Origin: Alphaproteobacteria bacterium
Lineage (GTDB): Bacteria > Pseudomonadota > Alphaproteobacteria > DAOWDM01
Direction: 5' to 3'
Length of the DNA: 25,344 nucleotides
Assembly (NCBI GenBank): GCA_030639035.1
Contig: DAOWDM010000025.1
Location: 1-25,344, forward strand
Below are positions 1 to 8,143 of the stretch, one piece after another. The translations under genes and the position numbers were made by a program. The notes under the pieces are model-generated. The model worked only from the letters and a program-made list of their open reading frames with translations, did not search any database and had not been told where the DNA came from. Each line of letters begins with the position of its first letter. Positions within the stretch are counted from its first letter, which is position 1.

Positions 1-1222
1 AAAACGCTTGTTCCATTTTTTCTCTGCAATTTGGTTTGCCAGTCTTATGGTAACAGCCGATTCTGCTTGTAATCTGTTGCTGCATTTCAAATGTTCCAAG
101 AACTTCCCATGAAATAACACCGCCAACCATTAAAATTGCAGCCATGTTAAGAAGAGCTGCCTGCTGAACAATAGAAGTTATACTTTCCTCCAGCCAATCA
201 TTTGCCATTGCATCAAGAGATTGTTCAAAACGGTCAAGCTCTGAATAAATACGCAAATCTCCAATAATTTCAATGTCTGGGAAATTCATTTCTGTTTTGA
301 AAAGAGCCTCTCCAAGATTATCACCGTTGTTGATATATATTAATGACCTGTCAATTCTTTCAAGCAAATATGGGCTTGCATCTTGCCTAAGCATTCTTAA
401 AGCACGAGATACAGGAGTTCCTGCCTTGACAAGAGCTGCTAGAGCCAGCAGCCACCCAACACCAACAAAAGTTCTGTACATTGAATAAGGAGGATAAGCA
501 TCAAAAACAACTCGTATTTTTCCTTTCCAACGTGATAAAGAAAAGAAAATAACTAGAAACAAGATAGGTAACGATGCAAGCATCACAAACCAATAGTTTG
601 CAATAAAGAAAGAAAGCACAACGAGGTCTTTTGCAATGCCTTTCCATATAGTATCAGGAGCTGCTTCAATCATAGGAGGCACCATATAAATACCTATAGC
701 AGCAAGAATAACAACAGCCATCATTGCTAAAAAAGCAGGATACGCCAAAGCTCCTATCAAAGGTCCCATCATTTTAGAAGAGCCTTCAGATACTTTGATA
801 AGATTAAGAAGAGCTCCTTCAAGGTCTGAAACATCACCAACAGACAGCATCAGCCTTTCTCTTGCTGGAGCCCAGCCACGCATTGCTACAGAAAGAGTAT
901 CACCATTTCTTAAAGAACGAGACCAGCATGTAATTGCTATAGCCATTGGTTCTTTGGTGTTTTTTCCGTTATTGGTAACTATTCCATAAATACGATCTAA
1001 TGCGTCCATCAAGGAAAATCTATTTCGCAATAATGATGCAAGTTTTTTATATATTTTAAGACGTGAGCCGCCATTCATACCACAAAGTATTCTAGCGTAA
1101 TACTCTTCAACAACAGAAAGAGACTTTGCTGCTTTTTGCAGATTGATTTGTTTTACAAAATCTTCCGCTTTTTTGCCAAGAACATTTGAAGTTCTTTTTT
1201 GTTTAATGCGTTTTCTTGCCAT
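1..1222 (-). CDS. pilR: PilR-like type IVb pilus inner-membrane platform protein (partial, C-terminus cut by window edge)
   Basis: Reading the minus strand from the ATG at 1222 gives an open frame to the window edge (about 407 codons) that starts MARKRIKQKRTSNVLGKKAE. It is a GspF/T2SSF-type polytopic membrane protein, the platform on which the pilus ATPase acts. Three hydrophobic segments are visible, near residues 155-185, 204-225 and 352-372. The last is followed by GTFEMQQQITSR, where members of this family normally end, so little is missing. Beyond that, roughly 22 in-frame residues (two Cys, poorly hydrophobic) run off the edge and may be a tail or the result of a frameshift. The start lies 18 bases after the PilQ stop with an AAAGGTG ribosome site between, so it is cotranscribed with the pilus genes. 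Family assignment rests on topology plus context. Confidence 0.82.
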   Translation of the reverse strand, partial: MARKRIKQKRTSNVLGKKAEDFVKQINLQKAAKSLSVVEEYYARILCGMNGGSRLKIYKKLASLLRNRFSLMDALDRIYGIVTNNGKNTKEPMAIAITCWSRSLRNGDTLSVAMRGWAPARERLMLSVGDVSDLEGALLNLIKVSEGSSKMMGPLIGALAYPAFLAMMAVVILAAIGIYMVPPMIEAAPDTIWKGIAKDLVVLSFFIANYWFVMLASLPILFLVIFFSLSRWKGKIRVVFDAYPPYSMYRTFVGVGWLLALAALVKAGTPVSRALRMLRQDASPYLLERIDRSLIYINNGDNLGEALFKTEMNFPDIEIIGDLRIYSELDRFEQSLDAMANDWLEESITSIVQQAALLNMAAILMVGGVISWEVLGTFEMQQQITSRIGCYHKTGKPNCREKMEQAF

Positions 1223-1240
1223 ACGACACCTTTAACAAAT

Positions 1241-2890
1241 CTAATAAACAGGACGCTCATCAAGTAGTCCGCACCAGCGTTCAACTTCTTCAATATCTAG
1301 CGAGCCTCGCAACATACGTTCGATAGCGGCATCTTTCATAGGTCTTCCATTCAAGTCGCCACACCAATAATCAATAGCTTTTCTAATCTCATCATTCAGC
1401 ATAAGTTTTAAGAATGTAGCATCTGGCATAATAACCTCACCAACAACTACACGCCCTGCAATACCTTTATAGTCACAATGCTTGCAACCTTGTCCACGTA
1501 AAAAACACATTTCCACGCCAAATTCGCCAAGAGCAGAATACAAACGATGAACAGCAGGGTGTTCGGGGTGTTCTGAAGCAGGAATGCGACAATGAGGGCA
1601 TAATTTACGAAAAAGTCTTTGTGAAATAAGCCCTTTAATAAGCTCAGGATCAGAAAGTTTAAAATCTTCAACTCCCATATCACGCAAACGCATCAAAATT
1701 GCAGGAGCACTGTTTGCATGCAGTGTAGTCCATACTCCATGTCCTGATAAAGCTCCTTTAAAAGTCAGTTGTGCTGCTGGTAATGACCGTATTTCACCAA
1801 CCATCAAAATATCTGGATCAGACCTAAGGGCAGCAGATAAAGCTTTGGTAAACTGTTCGTCTTTTTCCTGTTCTGTATTAGCGTTTGTCACTGGCATTTG
1901 CCTAGCACCAGGAATCGGATATTCTGGAGGATCTTCCACTGTAATCAGATTAATTTCATAATTTCTATCTTGAAGCAAAGATATCATATTTCGCTGTAAT
2001 GTTGTAGATTTTCCACTACCAGTAGGTCCTGCAATTATACATAAACCTGTAGGTACAGCACGCATACGGTAAAATGTTTCGGCTTCCATTTCTGTATAGC
2101 CAAGAGATGTCAAATCTCCAGAATTCTCTGCATCATCATCTGCATAAAGCAAACGCATAATGACATACTGACTGCCGAATGCGATTGGATTAAACTGCAG
2201 CCTGATGGCAAGTACATTTTTAGGTAGCATCAGCCGCCCTTTTGAACCCCTTAAAGGAGTTTTTCCAGATTTTTGTGCTCCCTGAAATTCATTTTGAGAA
2301 TAGTTAGCATCAGATATATCAGCTGAAGCAAAAACCGCCCTTACAAAAGATTCTCCCCATTCCTTATTGTATTCCAGCTCTGTAGTCATCATGCCGTTAA
2401 CACGAAAATAAATTATAGTATGATCTGAAACAACAACATGAATATCTGAAACTTTATTAGCAGCGGCTCTTGCAACGACAGAAACAAAATCACGCTGCAT
2501 CTGAAGCGTATCGTCATCATTAACTGATGTTAATGTTTCTGTATTTTTGCTCGCATGCGTATAAATCGCAGAAATAAAAGACATTGGAACATATTCAGGT
2601 TTTCCGACCTGAAGCCGTCTTTTTCTTGCAAGTACCTCAAAATTTAGAACTCGACCGTCAAATTTATGAGTTTCGCAAACTAGAAAACGTCCGTTTGAAA
2701 AAAGTGCTAAAAGATTACGAGTGTCTTCTTTGATAGATAAAGAACCGCCAACCGCTGATACAAGCTCGTTCCCCTCAGAAAATAAATCTTCAACAGCAGC
2801 CGCAATATCCTTTCCATCAAGCTTGGAGCTTATTGAGACTTTAGAAATTTCCTGTGATGTTTTTTTTGTCTTTTTTTGAGTAGAAATCAC
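1241..2890 (-). CDS. pilQ: PilQ-like type IVb pilus assembly ATPase (GspE/VirB11 superfamily)
   Basis: This is the cytoplasmic hexameric motor that powers pilus extension. The 549-residue protein shows a Walker A GPTGSGKSTT near residues 287-296, an Asp-box/Walker B DPDILMVGEIRS near 355-366, and a C-terminal zinc-type CPHC / CKHC pair near 430 and 468. The N-terminal 130 residues match the variable N-domain of plasmid R64 PilQ-type ATPases in position, but not in any motif I recognise. It starts with GTG at 2890, and an AGGAA lies about 10 bases upstream. A 103-base gap separates it from PilP and contains a small perfect hairpin (GATATG-AG-CATATC, 2960-2973) without a T-run, so it is not an obvious terminator. 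PilR follows after 18 bases. The assignment to the secretion ATPase family is certain. The PilQ name comes from the gene order N-O-P-Q-R. Confidence 0.93.
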   Translation of the reverse strand: MISTQKKTKKTSQEISKVSISSKLDGKDIAAAVEDLFSEGNELVSAVGGSLSIKEDTRNLLALFSNGRFLVCETHKFDGRVLNFEVLARKRRLQVGKPEYVPMSFISAIYTHASKNTETLTSVNDDDTLQMQRDFVSVVARAAANKVSDIHVVVSDHTIIYFRVNGMMTTELEYNKEWGESFVRAVFASADISDANYSQNEFQGAQKSGKTPLRGSKGRLMLPKNVLAIRLQFNPIAFGSQYVIMRLLYADDDAENSGDLTSLGYTEMEAETFYRMRAVPTGLCIIAGPTGSGKSTTLQRNMISLLQDRNYEINLITVEDPPEYPIPGARQMPVTNANTEQEKDEQFTKALSAALRSDPDILMVGEIRSLPAAQLTFKGALSGHGVWTTLHANSAPAILMRLRDMGVEDFKLSDPELIKGLISQRLFRKLCPHCRIPASEHPEHPAVHRLYSALGEFGVEMCFLRGQGCKHCDYKGIAGRVVVGEVIMPDATFLKLMLNDEIRKAIDYWCGDLNGRPMKDAAIERMLRGSLDIEEVERWCGLLDERPVY

Positions 2891-2993
2891 GCTTTGTATT
2901 TCCTGACTATTTTCACTAAATACTCAAGCTGAATACAGCATAAGTTTAGCAAGCTTGTCGATATGAGCATATCTTTAGCATACCATCTTAAAA

Positions 2994-4172
2994 TCATCGC
3001 ATATGTGGAAAAGAACTCCCACTGTTCGTTTTTGCCCCAGTTCCTGATGTTGGAAGAATTGAGCCACCACCTTCAAAGCCAAGGATTTCTTTTTTTCCAT
3101 CTTTTGAAACCAAAACATGTTCTTTTTCAATAGCAATGACTTTATGACCAGACACTAGAGACGTTCCTTTTTTAACAAAAAAGCTTATTCCGTCTTTATT
3201 TATTAACTTAGCTATCAGATTTCCACCTACTCCTTGAACTTCTGTTATCATATATAATTCTGAAGCTATATTTTCATTTTTACTGCTTCCAAGCAGATCT
3301 TTTAGAGTCGATGTTCCATCAAGATTATTAACATCTCCATCATTTGAAGAAGCTCTTTTGATTGCCTCAAGCTGCTTTGCAAATTCTTTTATTTGTTCAT
3401 ATACTTTTGCTTCTTCTTTTCTTTTCCATTCTTCTTCTTTTATTTCTTTTTCAAGCTTAAGCTGTTCAAGTTTAATTTCTTCAAGTTCTTTTTTTCTTTG
3501 AAAGAAATTTTCTTTACGCGTTTCTCTATTAGAAAGAATTGCTTGTTTAAGCTGCTCTCCTTCCGTAATAATTTTGTGTAAAAGAAGTTTTTCTTTTATC
3601 TGCAGCGTTTTAATCATTTCTTTTTCTTTTAGTTTTCTTTCAAAAACAATTGATTGCTGTCTTTCTTTTTCCTCTTGAACTGCTTTTTTTCTAGACATTT
3701 CGACTTTTTTAAATTCAGCATTCAAGCGTTCTTTTTCAAGCTCCATTCCTAGTAGTGCATTTTTTCGTTCAAATTCTGCCATTGACCTAAATATATCGAC
3801 TGCCCTAATTCCAAGAACTTTTTCACTTGGAGAAACTATTGAACTTGTACCAAAACTACGATGCTTTGTACTTGCAGCTCTTATTGTTGAAGGTTGAATT
3901 TTCTTTTTAGGAGGAAAAGAATCTGCTTTAGGAGCTACTTTAGATGTAGTAGCAACATTTTTTGAAGGGAATAAAGAAGGCTTGCTTAAAGTTGCCTTCT
4001 TTTTGACTTCTGCTTTTTCTGTTCTTTCTGTTTTCTTGCTAATAGGAGGCAAAGGTGCACTTCCTAAAAAATCCAATCCCTGTGCTTTAGCTGAGCTTGT
4101 GAAAGAGCACAGCACAGAAAAAGAAAGCAACGTTACTATTTTCAATGAATTATTGATAACTTTATTTAACAT
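2994..4172 (-). CDS. pilP: PilP-like type IVb pilus periplasmic protein with an inserted coiled coil
   Basis: This is a secreted pilus assembly protein, expected to link inner-membrane PilO to the secretin. The N-terminus has a signal peptide (hydrophobic about residues 10-23, then SSAKAQG). Next comes a Lys/Ser/Pro-rich stretch to about residue 125, then a very charged Glu/Lys helix about 132-271 with heptad-like Leu/Ile spacing. The last 85 residues (from YMITEVQGVGGN) are a small beta domain of PilP type. R64-type PilP is about 150 residues, so this 392-residue form is more than twice as long because of the helical insert. I chose the ATG at 4172: GAGGGAG sits 6 bases upstream, while the TTG two codons earlier is too close to that site. 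The start overlaps the PilO stop by 11 bases, which indicates translational coupling. The PilP label comes from the C-terminal domain and from context. Confidence 0.77.
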   Translation of the reverse strand: MLNKVINNSLKIVTLLSFSVLCSFTSSAKAQGLDFLGSAPLPPISKKTERTEKAEVKKKATLSKPSLFPSKNVATTSKVAPKADSFPPKKKIQPSTIRAASTKHRSFGTSSIVSPSEKVLGIRAVDIFRSMAEFERKNALLGMELEKERLNAEFKKVEMSRKKAVQEEKERQQSIVFERKLKEKEMIKTLQIKEKLLLHKIITEGEQLKQAILSNRETRKENFFQRKKELEEIKLEQLKLEKEIKEEEWKRKEEAKVYEQIKEFAKQLEAIKRASSNDGDVNNLDGTSTLKDLLGSSKNENIASELYMITEVQGVGGNLIAKLINKDGISFFVKKGTSLVSGHKVIAIEKEHVLVSKDGKKEILGFEGGGSILPTSGTGAKTNSGSSFPHMR

Positions 4173-5478
4173 AAACAACTCCCTCGTACTTCCATGTACG
4201 ATTTGACGAATCCCATATTATAGAACTTATTTCCAAACCTGAAAACGATGTAAGAACAGTTTCCCACGTGGCTGGTTCCATGCTTGATACGTAACTAAAA
4301 TGTATTGATCTATATTTTTCTTTTTCTACAGTCTTAATCAAACCGCCTTTTTTCTTAATGAAAGATTGTTGTTCTGATAAAGATACATCAACACCAATTG
4401 CTTGGAAAATTTCATTTATCTCTAATCTGGTTTTTTCTTCTGAAAGAGCTGGATAAGAATAAACCTTACGAACCTTTCCTATAGATGTTATAGTTATTGC
4501 AGATGCTCCTGCAGGATCAATAATTAAATTTATTAAAGTAATGTTAGCCTGTTTAAAAGCTGTTCGAAGAGAAGATGCCGTTCCATATGCTCTTGTCCAC
4601 GGCGTTGCAATGCCTGTACCATCACAAGTAACATTTCCAATATTCCATCCTGGTATAGTTATATTAACACTGCGAATACCTTTAGAACAAAGATGAATAA
4701 CTTCTGATGTATCATAAAGAGATTCCCACGGAGGAATTTCCTTTTTCTGTACAGGAGCTATTTTTTTAAAAATTTTCGGAGGCACTATAGATCTTACTAA
4801 AGGATCGTCTGTTCCACCAAAAAACATGCCAAATATCTGCAACAGGATATATATAGCTATTAAAGCCACACCGCCAGCTATCACTTTAAATTTAGTTCCA
4901 TGAACAGAACTTAGATGAGATAGTTTTGCAGGTCTTGTATTACGCAATATTTCGTCAAGGTCGACTTCTTCCGTTCCTTCTATACCCCATTCTTCAGGAG
5001 CAATTTTATATCCCCAATCCGGCACAGCCATCATTGAGAAAAAAGCACGCTGAGCATCTTCTTCATTAAGGTACAATACGTCTTCTTCTGAAAGAATCAG
5101 GTCATTACGTACAGCAAGAAACCACCAACCCTCTGGCACTTTAAACACTGATACAAAAGAAGCTTTATTAGCAAAATATTCCGCAAGAGATATTGCCGCC
5201 GAATTTTGTCCTGAGTCATGCCCTTCTTCTGAAATTCCAAGCCCATATTGAGATGCTCCGCTTTTACGAATAACGAAAACATCTGCTCCATCTAGAACAC
5301 TTTCAGAAGTTTCCTTGATTTCAGGCATCGGATTGTCTGGATCAGACAACGGCTGCCAAAAAAGACTGACGGCATACGTTGTGCCTCCAACCTCCATGGT
5401 TGCTCCCCATGGCGGTTCGTCTTCATCCATATCAACGGACAAATCGTCTTGTTCTTCAATTTCTTCGTCATCTAGCAT
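4162..5478 (-). CDS. pilO: PilO-type type IVb pilus accessory protein
   Basis: This 438-residue bitopic inner-membrane protein has an acidic N-terminus (MLDDEEIEEQDD), a cytoplasmic domain of about 195 residues, one transmembrane segment at about 200-223 (VIAGGVALIAIYILLQIFGM), and a periplasmic domain of about 215 residues. Size, topology and position between secretin and PilP match the R64 PilO family (pilin accessory protein), thought to couple the ATPase side of the machine to the periplasmic PilP/secretin. It shows no enzymatic motif. The ATG at 5478 is 11 bases after the secretin stop, and the AAGAGA ribosome site overlaps that stop. Its 3' end overlaps pilP. Confidence comes from synteny and architecture, since this family is weakly conserved. 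Confidence 0.82.
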   Translation of the reverse strand: MLDDEEIEEQDDLSVDMDEDEPPWGATMEVGGTTYAVSLFWQPLSDPDNPMPEIKETSESVLDGADVFVIRKSGASQYGLGISEEGHDSGQNSAAISLAEYFANKASFVSVFKVPEGWWFLAVRNDLILSEEDVLYLNEEDAQRAFFSMMAVPDWGYKIAPEEWGIEGTEEVDLDEILRNTRPAKLSHLSSVHGTKFKVIAGGVALIAIYILLQIFGMFFGGTDDPLVRSIVPPKIFKKIAPVQKKEIPPWESLYDTSEVIHLCSKGIRSVNITIPGWNIGNVTCDGTGIATPWTRAYGTASSLRTAFKQANITLINLIIDPAGASAITITSIGKVRKVYSYPALSEEKTRLEINEIFQAIGVDVSLSEQQSFIKKKGGLIKTVEKEKYRSIHFSYVSSMEPATWETVLTSFSGLEISSIIWDSSNRTWKYEGVVYVK

Positions 5479-5489
5479 TATTGTTTCTC

Positions 5490-7109
5490 TTAAGATATTT
5501 CATCTCTGCTTAGAGGAGACATCAAAACTTCAGGAGTGAGCAGTATTACAAGTACTGAACGTTCCTCCAATTTATTGTTATGCCCCCCCAAAAGAGTAAA
5601 ATCAGGCGAACCTATACCTCTTTTATTAACAGAAGAAGTTGTTTTTTCAAACCCAGTTAAAACAAGAGTCGAGCCTGATTTTAAAACAACTTCTTGAATA
5701 AATCCACGCGTACCAATAGTAGGAAGCTGAACCTGCCCCCCACTGCCAAGATTAATTGTTTCTAACTCTAACAAATCCGTAAGAGACAAGCTAAACTTGA
5801 GCATTACACGTCCATGCTTAAGAATTCTAGGCATAAGCTGCATATTGATACCAGATATAACAGTGCCTGGAGTTATAGCATAACTTGTATCCCCATCTGC
5901 ATCTGTTGTAGAGGTAATTGTAGAAATATAAGACTGTTCTGTTGCGACCTGCACAGGAACAATTTTATTGTTCAATGTTGTAACAGCCGTATTTGTCATT
6001 AAAGAAACAAGCCCCTGCTCAGAAAGAGCATCAATAAACAATTCAGTCCCATTCCATTTTTTCAAAGGGCTTCTGCTTGCATCTAAGATAGCCATTGATA
6101 TTTTGCCTGTCGTATCGGCTGTATTACTGTATGGTCCTGCAAGGCTATGAGCTATTCCGCCAGATGAAAGAACTGCCGATAAATCAAGACCATAATTGTC
6201 AGTATTATCAACAGTAACCTGAAGAATTTTCACGCCTATAGCAACTTGACGTGACAGCATATCGTTTTGTTTTTTAATAAACTTTGCTACACGCAATATC
6301 GTAAAAGGTGAAGCTGTAATAGTTATCGTTCCAGTTGTTGGTGAAGACGAAAGCCTGCTATTTTCAGGCAGCATTTGAATTAAAGAATCTTTAAGCTCGT
6401 CCCATAGCGATACATTCGTTGTTGACAAAACACTTGAGGCAGACGAAGAACTTGCAGAAGTTGCGTCACCGCCAACATTACTGCTTATAGAGTAATCTCC
6501 TGTTAAAGCATAAATTACAAATGTTCTGGTTTCTAGGTTATAAAAAGAAATTACACCGTCTTTATATTTCCACCATACAGAAAATCTGCTGGATACCTGC
6601 TCTAATAATCCGCTTAAAGAACCCGAATAAGCTACAAGCATTCTGGTGCTACTAGTAGTTGTACCACTACTTCCGCCCATTCTCATGGAATTTTCTTCTG
6701 AGGAAGCGGCTTCTCCTGAAGAATCTTGCATTTCATAAAGAAGCATGTCTTCTATACGAACAGGAATGTCTGTAAGGTTGTTAATCTGTCCTGCAATTTC
6801 CATTAAAGAAAGCGGAAGACCTCCAACAAGGGTTATTCCATCGGCTGTTTCAAAACAAGCTGGAATAGGATCTCCCTTTTCCATTTTAACACTGCTTTCT
6901 CCAAGCCATATATCATCATGTACCGTTACAGTGTTATTTGACCTAGGCGTACTTGGCAGATTAGACGTTTCTAATGCAGCTACAACTGTTTCTACATCTC
7001 GATTGATCGTAGCCTCTAAATCAGAAGACAAGGAACAGCCAGATAAAAAAAGCAAAACTGCTAAAGAATAAACAACACCAAAACGAATTAAATTAATCTG
7101 CATTTTCAT
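5490..7109 (-). CDS. pilN: PilN-type secretin lipoprotein of type IVb pilus
   Basis: This is the outer-membrane ring through which the pilus exits. The 539-residue precursor has a lipoprotein signal (MKMQINLIRFGVVYSLAVL, then the lipobox LSGC with Cys near 25), an N-terminal region of about 290 residues that includes a secretin N-domain with a low-complexity Ser/Thr loop, and a C-terminal secretin beta-domain (about 290-535, ending VILLTPEVLMSP). The Ser-rich segments near residues 135-160 and 205-225 are loops. Lipidation of the secretin itself is typical of R64 PilN and TcpC/BfpB secretins. ATG 7109 overlaps the end of the upstream lipoprotein gene by 17 bases. A second ATG two codons on is possible and would not alter the product much. 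Confidence 0.93.
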   Translation of the reverse strand: MKMQINLIRFGVVYSLAVLLFLSGCSLSSDLEATINRDVETVVAALETSNLPSTPRSNNTVTVHDDIWLGESSVKMEKGDPIPACFETADGITLVGGLPLSLMEIAGQINNLTDIPVRIEDMLLYEMQDSSGEAASSEENSMRMGGSSGTTTSSTRMLVAYSGSLSGLLEQVSSRFSVWWKYKDGVISFYNLETRTFVIYALTGDYSISSNVGGDATSASSSSASSVLSTTNVSLWDELKDSLIQMLPENSRLSSSPTTGTITITASPFTILRVAKFIKKQNDMLSRQVAIGVKILQVTVDNTDNYGLDLSAVLSSGGIAHSLAGPYSNTADTTGKISMAILDASRSPLKKWNGTELFIDALSEQGLVSLMTNTAVTTLNNKIVPVQVATEQSYISTITSTTDADGDTSYAITPGTVISGINMQLMPRILKHGRVMLKFSLSLTDLLELETINLGSGGQVQLPTIGTRGFIQEVVLKSGSTLVLTGFEKTTSSVNKRGIGSPDFTLLGGHNNKLEERSVLVILLTPEVLMSPLSRDEIS

Positions 7110-7848
7110 GCCCCAAAGTTTTTACAACAACAACACGATTGCCTTTATAGAAGATTGCATAAGGAACAGGCTTTGCTCTCTTAAAAGCTTTAACCAAAGC
7201 GGAAGTTACATCTATAAATCTGCCGTGAAACATAGCCCCTGCTTTCAGTACATATTTTCTGTCAGTTTCCCATACTATACGCCACCCAGCACGGTCTCCC
7301 CAACTTTGCATTAATACCTTTAAGTCCATACCTTCTTGAGCAAGCCAATCTTCTACTGGATATTCCGAATCAATATCTTCTGATGATTTCACCTCTAATG
7401 ATGAAACAACTTCTGAAGCATCAGGAACTGACAGCTGTTTTACAGTGCTTTTAGGAGTTTCAGGAACAGGTGTTTCAGGAGCAGGAGTTTCAGGAACAGG
7501 TGTTTCAGAAACAGGTGTTTTAGGAACAGGAGTCTTAGAAACAGGAATTTCAGGAGCAGGCGTTTTAGGAACTGGAACTTCAGTAGTATTTGAAACTTCT
7601 TTTTCATCAGAAAAAGGAAGGACAGGAGGGGTAGATGCAGTTAAACCACCGCCAAAACTACCTTGAACAACAGGTTGCCTGCCCATTGGAGCACTGCCCC
7701 ATTGTTCTGAACTAAGAGGGGTTATAACTGTAGTTGAAGAAAACTCATTATTAGTGCCTGGCCAGACAGGGCTTAAAGGTCGCACGCATGCCGCCAACAG
7801 AAAAAAACTGCCGCAAAGTACTAATATTTTACTTTTCAAGTGCTTCAT
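7093..7848 (-). CDS. TcpQ/PilL-like pilus lipoprotein with Pro-rich repeat
   Basis: First gene of the pilus operon. The 251-residue precursor has a lipoprotein signal with lipobox LAAC (Cys near 21), then a spacer of about 140 residues. The spacer contains eight 5-residue units of the type TPVPE (about residues 91-130) and ends in an acidic stretch. A C-terminal domain of about 80 residues follows (LAQEGMDLKVLMQSWGDRAG to the end), resembling the TcpQ C-terminal domain that associates with and stabilises type IVb secretins. I infer that it is an outer-membrane-anchored secretin partner with a flexible linker that can cross the peptidoglycan. R64 PilL is longer, so the PilL name is only positional. 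GGAGGT lies 11 bases before the ATG at 7848, a strong site at slightly long spacing. The R64 pilM gene normally next in order is absent. Confidence 0.8.
   Translation of the reverse strand: MKHLKSKILVLCGSFFLLAACVRPLSPVWPGTNNEFSSTTVITPLSSEQWGSAPMGRQPVVQGSFGGGLTASTPPVLPFSDEKEVSNTTEVPVPKTPAPEIPVSKTPVPKTPVSETPVPETPAPETPVPETPKSTVKQLSVPDASEVVSSLEVKSSEDIDSEYPVEDWLAQEGMDLKVLMQSWGDRAGWRIVWETDRKYVLKAGAMFHGRFIDVTSALVKAFKRAKPVPYAIFYKGNRVVVVKTLGHENAD
7457..7576. repeat. Eight tandem 15-bp units inside the TcpQ-like gene
   Basis: On the plus strand the unit is close to GTTTCAGGAACAGGT, repeated head to tail at 7457, 7472, 7487, 7502, 7517, 7532, 7547 and 7562. Most copies differ from it by 1-4 bases, and a ninth, strongly decayed copy follows. 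Each unit keeps the frame and encodes five residues of the TPVPE/TPAPE/TPVSK type. Because 15 is a multiple of 3, gain or loss of units would change linker length without breaking the gene. Confidence 0.9.
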
Positions 7849-7926
7849 AAAACTTTTTGACCTCCGTCAAACCATTAAAGCAAGCTTTTCTCATTAACTT
7901 GCACGATTAAAACTTGACACTATTTT

Positions 7927-7944
7927 TTAGATTCATGCATCTAA
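7927..7944. promoter_or_regulatory. 18-bp near-perfect palindrome, candidate operator for the pilus operon
   Basis: The sequence TTAGATTCATGCATCTAA is palindromic at 16 of 18 positions, with 6-base arms TTAGAT/ATCTAA around a CATG centre. It sits about 80-95 bases before the first pilus gene start, a place where a dimeric regulator could act. The symmetry is read directly; the operator role is inference. Confidence 0.4.
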
Positions 7945-7980
7945 GTTATATTTTAACAAATACTTAAAATTGCGACCTTA

Positions 7981-8029
7981 GTTACAAGATAAAGTCCAGA
8001 ATTTTAATTTGCATACGGTATCTTGTAAC
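7981..8029. repeat. 11-bp perfect inverted repeat with 27-base spacer
   Basis: GTTACAAGATA at 7981-7991 is repeated as its exact reverse complement TATCTTGTAAC at 8019-8029. No T-run follows on either strand, so it does not look like a factor-independent terminator. It could be a pair of regulator half-sites or a structured 3' end of the helicase transcript. Confidence 0.55.
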
Positions 8030-8143
8030 AGAGTTTAAAGCTAACTTCAATCCAGTTAAATAAAAAATATGAGCCAAAAAATATTAATAACTAAAAACTA
8101 TCCTTTTTTAAGAAACATGGCGTATCTATAGCTTATTTTAATG

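Larger units (their letters stand above)
7849..8143. promoter_or_regulatory. Intergenic region upstream of the pilus operon
   Basis: This is 295 bases of AT-rich sequence between the helicase stop and the first pilus gene, both read leftward. It must hold the helicase 3' end and, probably, the pilus operon promoter. I see a good GGAGGT ribosome site near 7858-7863, two dyads (listed separately), and no hairpin followed by a T-run. A TATAAC hexamer is readable on the minus strand near 7951-7956 with no acceptable -35, so no promoter is called. No short gene with a ribosome site was found in either strand. Confidence 0.5.

Noticed and set aside
2960..2973. Hairpin between pilP and pilQ as a terminator
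   Set aside because: The stem is only 6 bp and no T-run follows on the minus strand; operon continuity is more likely.
3393..3581. Plus-strand open frame almost entirely Phe/Leu/Lys, resembling a membrane peptide
   Set aside because: It is the complement of the Glu/Lys-rich coiled coil of PilP; TTC/TTT runs arise from GAA/AAA codons.
7445..7666. Plus-strand open frame with a Gly/Val/Ser repeat (GVSGTGVSGAG type)
   Set aside because: It is the antisense of the 15-bp repeat in the TcpQ-like gene; the apparent repeat protein is an artefact of the in-frame repeat.
7914..7956. TTGACA at 7914-7919 as a plus-strand promoter
   Set aside because: No -10 at acceptable spacing, and nothing downstream on the plus strand to express.
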